A stretch of DNA of 64,000 bases from Isoetes taiwanensis. Lineage: Eukaryota > Streptophyta > Lycopodiopsida > Isoetales > Isoetaceae. This document shows positions 56,228-64,000 of the stretch, one piece after another. The stretch lies in the NCBI GenBank assembly GCA_021234155.1, contig JAJEKV010000060.1, positions 6,596,323 to 6,660,322 of the forward strand. The letters are read 5' to 3'. How positions within the stretch are numbered: position 1 is the stretch's first letter; each line of letters begins with the position of its first letter. The notes under the pieces were generated by a model. The model was not told where the DNA came from, searched no databases, and saw only the letters and a program-made list of their open reading frames with translations. Position numbers and translations under genes: made by a program.

Positions 56228-59001
56228 CCTCAAACCCATCGGCACTTGGATTGGCCATTTTATCAAGCGTTTCAAAGAACGCCCTCAGGAAACGGCACAC
56301 TTTACCTGAACTTTCGAAAGCCACGCTCTTTTTGCCTTGCATAAGAGCAACACGAGAAGCCGTCCCAGCCGAAAAGAAATCCAGAACACAACCATCAGTC
56401 GGCACCAGCTGTTCAACAATATGGTAGGCATAGGAGGTTTTCAGCTGGCATTTCAATACAAGATCTCCTTCCATTGCCGCCCATTTGAATCTTGGTTTGC
56501 CTGTAAAAAGAGTCTGATATTTCTTTTTTATCTTCTCGTCGGCATCCTCATTACCTGTTAGCGGCATTGGAGGCAATGGTGTTGACTTAGGAGCCTTGCC
56601 GTGTGGAGATAGGTGAAGCTCCAACTCTGGTTGCACAGGTGTTACACGAACATCACTCCTGTTAATGCACATATGACTAATAAAGTACTGATGTTCTTTC
56701 ACCCTTCGTTTGCTCTCCCATCCCGTTTCTTCATAGGAACCTAAAGATAGGTAGCCACCGCCCTGAATTTGCTTCTGACTGTACAAGCAATTTGGCAAAT
56801 TCACTGAGCGCATGATAATAACCAAGTGATAAACTTTGGCAATCGTCATGGTAGCTATCCTTGTAAATAGATCTGTGTATTTCTTGCAATCCCATACCTT
56901 GTTCATCCCTCGGATGTCAATAAATATCAATGTCACATTCTCTGACACTTGGGAGGAAGTAGGGATGCCATCCTTTGTCACTGCTATGACAATATTTTTC
57001 TTTTCCTTTCTTTTTCTAGCCTCTTCTGGCTTTAGAATATTCCTGATTGGCTCCAGAAAGGCTACATGTAGGTTACCTAGTGTATGATCCTTGTTATAAT
57101 TAGCCTTGACGTACTCAGTATGCAGGTATCGATATATCCAAAGATTCTCTGTTCAGTCAAATCAGGAAAAGCCTGAAGCAATTCCTCCCAGCTATCGAAA
57201 TCCTTTTGCAGTAAATTTGTGGCATAAGAAAAAATTTCTCGCCTCATAAAAGTGAGGGTTCTGATGTCAGTTGCCCGTTGTTTGCAATCAAATCTCCCGC
57301 TATAACCTGACTGCACCTTTAAATACGTCTTGCCTTCTATAATCTCATCGAAGCATTTGTGACACCACCGCGCATTCGACATACCTCGTAGCAACCGGAG
57401 CCAGGTCTTGTTAAAGAAGTCTTTGGATGGCTTGTCCGGAAACTCACCATGGTCGTCACTGAGTTTACGACTCACCCACAGACCGGCAACTTCCATTAAC
57501 TTCTTGAAAACCTTTTCATCCATAAAAATGAATTGTTTTTCATCCTTAAGCTCCTGCACTTTCAAGGTGGTCGTTGCAATTTCATGGAAATCCTGCAGAA
57601 GCAATTTCAAGGTCATCAAGATCGCGGCCGCGAACTTGGCGAGTAGAAAACAAATAAATACCTTCCAAGCTGAAGTTTTAGCTGTCCCTATAGGTCGCGT
57701 TGTGGAGGGCAACCATAAGCCTTGTGGCGATGACGAAGTTGTTGCAGATTTTTCAATCGGTGGCTCTCTCAGACACGGTGTTTGCAATTACTTCGTTGCA
57801 TTGAATACTCAACTCTATATATTCCTTGTCTGTAAGATTTCCGTTGAGCACCCTCGATCGTCTTCTAGCATATACTTTGGCAAATTCTCGTTGCTATTCG
57901 AACTCGCCGACGACCGAACAAAGGAGTTGTGCAAGCAAAAATCGTGGTTGCGAAATAATATAAAATTTCTTGCCCTTCAAATCTTACGGATTGCTCCATG
58001 TCACCCTCTTCCTGAAAGATAGACAACCGTCAGGTCAAATCTACATAAAGAGTGTCCAAAAGATAAAGAATTAGTTACCACGGTAATAGGGTCAAGCGGA
58101 ACGACGTCGGCGAGGGGTGAGGACCTCACAGCCGGGTATGTCTTGAAGCTTTTAACCGGAGTTTGAACATGGTCATTTGACCGCATTCGTGTGTCAAGTT
58201 TCTTTGGTGCAGGTTCACAATAAAAATAGAAATCTTTGTAAACCAATTAATCCCTAAGGGGTAGAACCTTTTGAACTGTTTAAGCTTCGAGTGGTTTGCT
58301 CGCCATCTTGGCGTTCCTCTTGAGGATTGAACTTCAACTCGATTTGGAATGGCAGGTGCGTGGTGCCATGGCAATGCTAGTTTAGAGGAAGCATCCGTAA
58401 CTGAGGGGGGGGTTGGTGAACTGCTGGGCTGCGGGCTATCTTCAGTAGGTGTCAGATTCCTGAGGCTAATTCTGAAAGGAGGGAACTTTTTTGGAATAAA
58501 TCCACCAGATGTAGTGCTATCTGGGGCCTTCATAGCAATAGGAAGAGTAGGGTTAACAATACCGGAGGGGTTTATCGTGGATTGTGGTTCTTGAGCAATT
58601 TCTTTTGGTGCTGATGTCTCTCCCAAAGCAGCAATAGGCTTCACACTCTTTTTCTTGGCCACGGCTCTTAGCCAATTAGTGTCCATCACGGAGGGCATCT
58701 TCGTCGGCGCTTTCAAGGCACAGCTCGGAGGCTTCTTGTCTGTAGACAAACCATTTCTGCATGCCGAGAACCCGAGCAATATGTCTCTGTTTCCCTTTAT
58801 ACCTGACAAAGAGAGAGATTCATAGGATGGCAACAACCAGCCATAACCCTTAGCTGACGTGGGGACGTGGGGACGTTTTTCCCTGTCATAATTGCGCCAT
58901 TTCAAAATGTACTCTAGAAACTGCAATGCTTGTGTGTCCTCAATGCTGCATATGATAGCATCTTGCACATTGTTCTTCGTGCCTTCCCACATTGCCACCA
59001 C
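56223..59001 (-). pseudogene. 5' part of a methyltransferase-like gene interrupted by copy B
   Basis: Minus-strand coding from about 59001 down. Exon-like part 1 (59001-~58081: WEGTKNNVQDAIICSIEDTQ…) ends at a GT donor near 58080. Part 2 (from an AG acceptor near 58017; EEGDMEQSVRFEGQEI…) is frameshifted. Part 3 (57660-57130: LQDFHEIATTTLKVQELKD…WLRLLRGMSNARWCHKCFDEI) runs, after a one-base shift near 57130, into YLHTEYVKANYNKDHTLGN and on to the insertion. Close to the break is VLDFFSAGTASRVALMQGKK, then VAFES, resembling the SAM-binding motif (LDPFSGSGTT…G.E) of N4/N6 DNA methylases. The catalytic DPPY/SPPY is not evident. It continues in frame at 42893. It may be a host gene or part of a DNA transposon. 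Confidence 0.55.
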
Positions 59002-61108
59002 TATGCCAACTTGTTCAACGTCCTCAGCTTTTTTCCGGTCGCGAGAAAACAGTGCCGCGGGTCCTTTCTGCGGTCACCCTTAATAATGTCTTGGTATAGC
59101 ACAGTGCAATCTCAATACACCATTTCCTTTCATTGGAAGGGGTTATAATACGGACTGGCTCGACATCTGGTCATCGGAAGAGAGCAAGTGCTGTAAACAA
59201 AAGCCTGTGGTGAGTGCCTGGTAGGCTGCATAATATGGTGCAAGGAAAAGGTAGAAACTACTATAGAGAAACGCGACCGCGATCCTGCCGAGCAGCTAAA
59301 ATAGAACTCCACACTATCGCGGCCGCGACGTTGTGTAGCACTTAAGCACGGCAAGAAAACATCGCGGTCGCGAACCTAATGACGTACTACACTAGTACTC
59401 ATGAAACATATAAAGAAAGAAAATCTATACTCAGCCAGACCGCGGCCGCGATCTTGTTGAGCAGCTACACTTATGAAGACCGCTGTCTAGAAATTACAAA
59501 ACCTATCAAGCAAGACCGCGGCCGCGATCTTGTTGAGCAGCTACACTTATGAAGAACGCTGTCTAGAAATTACAAAACCTATCAAGCAAGACCAATGCCG
59601 CGATCTTTGCCGGCAATATACTTATGAAAACAATAGAAGCTCGAGTAGGCAAGATCGCGGCCGCGATCTTGCTGAGCTGAAATGTTAGAAAATACCTTCT
59701 TTGAGGGAGTCCTTAGGTGCCATGGGATCCTTGGCCGGCCGAGTTCGAAAACGAAGTCTTTTGGAGTGGCTCGAGAAGGCGCCGGAGGGGGGCGGCGGCT
59801 AAGCGCCGAAGCCAAATCGCCGGAGTCGAAATTTGTTTTAAAGGTTTGAAGTTTCAATTTATAGAACGCGGCGCTGAAATTAATTGCCCGCCCCCTCATA
59901 ATTGCGGCGTGAAAAAGCGTGCGGCCATAATGGCGCCGTGACGCGGCGTGATAATAATAATTACGGCGGCCGGGCGTATTTATTCCCCGACATAAATGTG
60001 GTCGTCGCGAATATACCGTCCGAAAAAGGCAAGTAATCCGTAGGAAAGGTCCTTATCCACTTGGGCGCCCAGCGTTCAAATCGGGCGTAATTTCGGACTG
60101 ACACATTATGCAGCCATAAATGCCCCAAAAAATCCGGTTCTGGACCGGACGATGATCTGTAGAATTTGAAATCGAGAACAAACCAATTCGAAAGCGGGTA
60201 AAGCCAATTCAAATTTCATTGTTTTGCAAGATCTTCGAGGCGCTGGAGCTGCGCCTAAGCTGGGCCAAGTTCGGGCAAGGATTTGCTGCAGAATTCCGCA
60301 TCCATTGAAGGCGCTGACGAGGGCGCTGATAATCCGCTTGCAATCCGCCACTACACATTGAATTCGCAAGCGCATCAATCTGGGGTTTGGTGAGGTAAAA
60401 GGCCTATTCTGATGCATATCCCTCACTGAAGTGAACTCAACGTCTATGTTGCACTGAATTTTAATTATAACTACAACCTCCGAGTCTCTGCACTAACATC
60501 ACTATGTATTGCATGGATTGATAAGATACCTCCTGATACTTTGTTGCAACTATGTAAAAATAGATGTTCTAAGCAAAACTGTGCACTCTGGTGTGTTTAT
60601 TATACAATGTAAACGTGTTTCAGGTATATGCTTTCTTTCTCCATGTGGATGAAACTAAACACTGTTTTTATGACACTGCAGCTTCTGACGGGTACAAGTT
60701 GACGTTGACGCCACCGGCTACAAGTTGACGTTGACGCCACCGTATTCTGTGAGGTATGAGTAATGCTTTATTCTGTAAGTCAGTCGTATAACTTTGGTGC
60801 TCCACGAGATCGCGGTCGCGATACCTTCAACCGTCTACACTTGCTATTGACCAATGAACTCCCAGCTATCGACAACTTTGAGTTGAAACCACTAGCTAGC
60901 CTCGAAATGTGATTTGCACGAGTTCTTATCGAAACAGCTAGTGTGAATGCTTGCAAACAGCTAGTGTGAATGCTCGATAAGATCGCGGTGGCGATAGTCC
61001 CGAGCATTTTTTATTTTTCAGTTCCTATTTTTTGTAGTGGTTTGTGATCACAGTGCTTTCTGCTTACGAGGATCGCGGCCGCGCTATTCACGACCTCTTG
61101 TTTGCAGG
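59002..61108. other. Non-coding region with clustered GC palindromes and two tandem duplications
   Basis: No gene is seen. It holds eight good copies and one decayed copy of a GATCGCGGYCGCGATC-like palindrome: 59272, 59316, 59361, 59441, 59517, 59653, 60808, 60981, with 61071 at the right. Around 59441-59590 a ~76-bp unit containing one palindrome is tandemly repeated. TACAAGTTGACGTTGACGCC is duplicated at 60693-60742, and AACAGCTAGTGTGAATGCT near 60938-60980. Confidence 0.7.
59653..59668. repeat. Perfect 16-bp palindrome GATCGCGGCCGCGATC
   Basis: Best copy of the dispersed motif; others are at 42129 (GATCGCGATCGCGAT), 57621, 59272, 59316, 59361, 59441, 59517, 60808, 60981 and 61071. Confidence 0.85.
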
Positions 61109-61834
61109 ATGGCTGATGTAATTCCGCTGTATCTGCTGGGGAAAAAGGTGGCAGAAGGAAGAGTCCACAATTTCGAGCGCCATCACAATTCGACTGTCCC
61201 GGAGGGTATGGTTGTCGTTTCAATTGTGAATGTTCTGGATGGACAGTTACCGCTACCAATTCCCGAAATGGAAATAGAAAAAATGGGTGAAGCTGTGGGG
61301 ACTTTTGTGTTGTGGTACAAGAAGGACATTGCTGCTCAACTTGATAGAGATGAGGAAGCATGCACCCCACCAGGTCAGATAAAACGCATAGACTGGCAGG
61401 ACAGAGGGAATGAGGGGTTAGCCAGTAATGAGACGAATCATGTGCAAGGGCTTTCTAGAGATGAGTTAGTTGAGAAGGCGTGCACACTCATGCATGAATG
61501 CTGCTACATGGCTTATGCCTATGGTGTTATCGTTTTTGCCGATCCAAACCATGCTGTGTCTGACGTGAAGTTAGGGGAAGGCTCGATAGCTGCTACTATC
61601 ATGAACATTTTTCCAATGCTTGAAAAGATCTCTATGCGCTGCCAGGCCTGTGCAGAAATGCCCCAACTGCATGACCTTGTGAGATGGCCCATAGCCCTCG
61701 TGCTCGTTGATAACATTCCAGTTTCTACTCTTGTGGTTGCGGTGAAGGAGAAGGATGTGGAGAATGAACCTTACTCCATTGGGTGTAAATATGGTAATGC
61801 TACCCAAAAAAACGCGAAAGCACTTAGCACCTAA
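61109..61834 (+). CDS. DUF8039-like protein
   Basis: ATG at 61109 directly follows a splice-acceptor-like TTTGCAG, giving MADVIPLYLLGKKVAEGRV; the frame is also open upstream to 61037 but without coding character. Residues ~8-75 (LGKKVAEGRV … LPLPIPEME… MGEAVGTFVLWYKKDIA) follow the pattern I associate with DUF8039, common in plant CACTA transposon-derived and Ulp1-like proteins, where a conserved G-A-V-G-x-F-V-x-W is diagnostic. The rest (~165 residues) has an RDELVEKACTLMHECCYMA segment and ends KNAKALST. No frameshift is visible. It is 188 bases upstream of the RING gene and on the same strand. Function unknown; it could be an exon of a longer gene. Confidence 0.55.
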   Translation: MADVIPLYLLGKKVAEGRVHNFERHHNSTVPEGMVVVSIVNVLDGQLPLPIPEMEIEKMGEAVGTFVLWYKKDIAAQLDRDEEACTPPGQIKRIDWQDRGNEGLASNETNHVQGLSRDELVEKACTLMHECCYMAYAYGVIVFADPNHAVSDVKLGEGSIAATIMNIFPMLEKISMRCQACAEMPQLHDLVRWPIALVLVDNIPVSTLVVAVKEKDVENEPYSIGCKYGNATQKNAKALST

Positions 61835-62021
61835 AGCACTTCCAAGCACTTAGCAACCCGTAGTTATACCTCCCACAATCTCGACCTCGGTTCCCGCGCG
61901 CACCTAGCTTCCAGGCACCTTCCTTTTTTTTTGATCCCAATTTGTGTTTCTTTTGCTCTGTTTTTCTCCCGCTCACATCATAGATCAATTATCCGGAACT
62001 TACATTCGTGAATCGATTACA

Positions 62022-63233
62022 ATGGTAGAGGAGGCAGTTACAGCTGATGATTTCGAAAGGATACACGGCCTTTCAAACCATGGTTTGCAGCCTCAGAGCA
62101 GATTCAATTGGCTGGCAAATAATGTTACACAAGAACAGTGGGAATCAGTTTGGCAAGAACCCCTCAATTCCAAGTCGAAGGCTGGCACTAAAGTTGCTGC
62201 TATTCAGCCACATCTGAAGGCCAAATTGGACAGTTTGTTAAGGATTCTTTATCCAGATGGGGTTTCAAACAATGAAGTTAGGAAGCAATTTGCCCTTGCA
62301 TTTGCTTGGGAAAATTGCCAAGAAGGTCTTGAAGATCCTGAAGGCCATCAAATCAATTGGGCTGCATATGGTGCACAGGTTATGGTTTACAGGCATAGCA
62401 GGCCGAGAGGTCAGGGTTTTAAAGAGAAACAAGAAATTGATTCAAAGCCTCAGTTTCGAGCAAAAGAGGTAGCAAGTAGTAAACTTGATCAGACAAACTT
62501 GAAACTGAATCTGCAGATAGTGACAGAGAATCTGGAAAAACTTATGATCAAGAAAACTCAGATGGAAAAAGAAATGCAGGATATAGTTGTTAGCCTGGCA
62601 GCTGAAGAAAAGTCAAATGACAAAATTTTTAAAAGGCTAACCGAAAAAAGACACAGCATGGAACAATTGAAATCACTGCTTGTTGAAAAGAGGGGCCTGT
62701 TCATGACACAGGAAGTAGAACATGAAATAAAGGAGTTGGAGAGAAAGTTAATGTTTGAGGAGTATGCTGCAGAGTCCATGGAGTCATTATGCAGACCTGG
62801 AGATCCAGATCTGATTTTGAAGAAGGGAAATTTGGAGGCAGAATTAATTCAACTGGATGGTGACATCAAGGCAGCCAAGGAATATGCAAAAAACCTTGAC
62901 AGTCTAGGAGACATCACGAATTCAACTTTCTGCATCAACACCATCAAGAGAAATCTTCCAGGTTTTTTACAAAATTTTTGTAATGCTTGTGGTTTGGGAT
63001 TTCCTGATAAGTACAAGCTTTCTTTAATTCTTGATTGCTCACATGAATATCATGTGATGTGTGCTGCCTTGTTAAAGGAAGGCAAATGTTTGAAATGTGA
63101 ATGCCTAGTTCCTGAAGACCTTTATGTTGAGCTTGGCTTGAGCATTCCTGTTGCAGTTGAGCAGGTTGCTTCCTTTGATCCTAGATTAAGTTTCAGGAAA
63201 TCAGATTTGGGATCAAATGTGTCGGGCAATTGA
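62022..63233 (+). CDS. RING-finger coiled-coil protein (intact member of the local family)
   Basis: MVEEAVTADDFERIHGLSNH starts at 62022; the frame extends upstream to 61944, but paralogue 38275 supports the inner ATG. Residues 1-125 form an N-terminal domain conserved in all family copies (WLANNVTQEQW, EVRKQFALAFAWENC, INWAAYGAQ). Residues ~150-310 are charged and heptad-rich (KLMIKKTQMEKEMQDIV, EHEIKELERKLMFEEY), so a coiled coil. Residues ~320-360 form a RING-type finger, CNACGLGF … LDCSHEYHVMCA … GKCLKC, with C-x2-C, C-x-H, H-x2-C and C-x2-C pairs. RING fingers usually act in E3 ubiquitin ligases; here that is by analogy. Pieces of the same gene occur at 35.5-36.8 and 38.3 kb, so the family has been copied locally, perhaps as part of a mobile unit. 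Confidence 0.7.
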   Translation: MVEEAVTADDFERIHGLSNHGLQPQSRFNWLANNVTQEQWESVWQEPLNSKSKAGTKVAAIQPHLKAKLDSLLRILYPDGVSNNEVRKQFALAFAWENCQEGLEDPEGHQINWAAYGAQVMVYRHSRPRGQGFKEKQEIDSKPQFRAKEVASSKLDQTNLKLNLQIVTENLEKLMIKKTQMEKEMQDIVVSLAAEEKSNDKIFKRLTEKRHSMEQLKSLLVEKRGLFMTQEVEHEIKELERKLMFEEYAAESMESLCRPGDPDLILKKGNLEAELIQLDGDIKAAKEYAKNLDSLGDITNSTFCINTIKRNLPGFLQNFCNACGLGFPDKYKLSLILDCSHEYHVMCAALLKEGKCLKCECLVPEDLYVELGLSIPVAVEQVASFDPRLSFRKSDLGSNVSGN

Positions 63234-63344
63234 AGATGTAGTAGATGTGCAATCGACCAATTGAAGTCCCCTTCTACTAGCAACCTAAGAGAAGAAGGTT
63301 GAGACATGTCGAGGGGATGATTCGATATTGAAACAGAGAATTTT

Positions 63345-63842
63345 TTGGGACAGGTGACCCCAATGCAGTGTCTCCAAATTGGCAGTAAAATTCAGGAAGA
63401 AACAAAGGCTGCTTCAGATGAGGAGATTGAGTATGTCTTAGACACTCCAACCAGGAAGAAGCAGAAGCAAGATCAAGAAGAAAAAGCTGATGTGGTTGTG
63501 AAGAAGACAGGGAAGGAAAAGAAGACATTGAATAAAGAAGAGACTAGCAAAAAGAAAGGAGGTGGCAAGGCCAAAGCAGCTGTTCAGACCAAAGCCAAGG
63601 TTACTAGAAAGTATCCTTTGAGAGGGAGAGGTCAAAAGAATGATGGGAATGATGCAGGGCAACAGAACTTGCAAGGCAATGAAGAAGAGGTTGAGAAGGA
63701 GGTCATGGACAACATAAACTCAACCCTTGCTGATATTGCAGGTGCAAGGTTTGAAAGTTCAAAAGAAGTTCATGAAGAGCGACCAATAAAAGAACCACGC
63801 ACCAAATGTACAAGCCGCAAAGACTATCTCGGTACAAGGTAA
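63345..63842 (+). CDS. Lysine/glutamate-rich frame, possible 3' exon of the RING gene
   Basis: A 165-codon frame with basic tracts (TRKKQKQDQEEK, KKKGGGKAKAAVQTKAKV) and RKYPLRGRGQKNDG. LRGRGQK resembles LRKGKGVRTKRG, which lies downstream of the RING finger in the broken paralogue (35.5 kb), suggesting that this belongs to the same gene. A GGGACAG acceptor-like site at ~63347-63353 precedes the coding-like part. The basic composition suggests a nuclear protein. The gene may go on past the window. Confidence 0.5.
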   Translation: MGQVTPMQCLQIGSKIQEETKAASDEEIEYVLDTPTRKKQKQDQEEKADVVVKKTGKEKKTLNKEETSKKKGGGKAKAAVQTKAKVTRKYPLRGRGQKNDGNDAGQQNLQGNEEEVEKEVMDNINSTLADIAGARFESSKEVHEERPIKEPRTKCTSRKDYLGTR

Positions 63843-64000
63843 AGGTACAAAACTTGTAAAGCAATGATTGCATCCATGATGGGGAATAACAACATCCCCT
63901 TGAGCAGAATAATTCATTCCTGATTGTTTAATTTGAATTCTTAAATTATTGTATTCATTATTTGAGTTGTCTTCTGTAATCTTCAGGGAGTGACCAAGTA
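63843..64000. other. Right edge, no feature seen
   Basis: AT-rich sequence after the last frame. Confidence 0.5.

Noticed and set aside
57408-58022. 204-codon plus-strand frame
   Set aside because: Shadow of the methyltransferase-like gene on the minus strand, which has the coding-like composition and continues across the element.
61029-61040. TTTTTTGTAGTG as the right end of a CACTA transposon
   Set aside because: No matching CACTACAAAAAA end was found on the left (41.8-42.3 kb checked by eye), and the DUF8039-like gene lies outside it. Kept only as a lead in the palindrome finding.

Overview
The window looks like nuclear DNA of a land plant or close streptophyte relative with a large, repeat-rich genome. 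The evidence is the plant-type histone H3 residue K53 (EIRKYQ), an initiator-Met-tRNA primer binding site, plant-style chromodomain Ty3/Gypsy elements, LINEs with zf-RVT and CCHC-type ends, a DUF8039-like protein and an intronless plant-like Ser/Thr kinase. I cannot name the species. There is no bacterial or organellar signal.

Two related Ty3/Gypsy chromodomain retrotransposons dominate. Copy A (1-11509) has lost its 5' LTR off the left edge. Copy B is complete (42899-56222), with two ~1.65-kb LTRs, a PBS, a polypurine tract and a perfect 5-bp target duplication (CTCTT). Both carry an unusual block of extra genes between the 5' LTR side and gag. First comes a histone H3-like gene with a long N-terminal extension, then an unrecognised accessory gene (ORF2); copy A also has a third small ORF. 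Gag, protease, RT, RNase H, integrase and chromodomain follow. Copy A's H3 has a near-canonical H3 fold. Copy B's H3 is diverged, starts MARTK like H3, and has residues seen in plant centromeric H3. In copy B, TATA boxes sit before the H3 gene and before ORF2, and four ~67-bp palindromes lie upstream of these two genes. An element that encodes both a chromodomain and a histone H3 is the main discovery candidate here.

Layout: 1-11.5 kb copy A, chimeric with a duplicated integrase core; 12.2-14.1 kb decayed LINE; 14.2-15.9 kb homopurine tract; 16-19 kb LINE remnants; 19-25 kb AT-rich DNA without recognisable genes; 25.4-26.5 kb protein kinase gene (minus strand); 27.1-27.6 kb Mutator-like MITE; 30-32.2 kb decayed DDE-transposase-like gene; 32.9-33.7 kb simple repeats; 34.5-36.8 kb FCP1-like phosphatase and RING/coiled-coil gene fragments (minus), the latter broken by a LINE 3' end (36.8-37.6 kb); 38.7-38.9 kb long hairpin; 42.3-42.9 and 56.2-59.0 kb the two halves of a methyltransferase-like gene split by copy B; 59-61 kb a cluster of GC palindromes; 61.1-63.8 kb a DUF8039-like gene and an intact RING/coiled-coil gene.

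Most coding sequence in the retroelements carries frameshifts or stops. Part of this may be assembly error, because the two LTRs of copy B are much better preserved than its genes.
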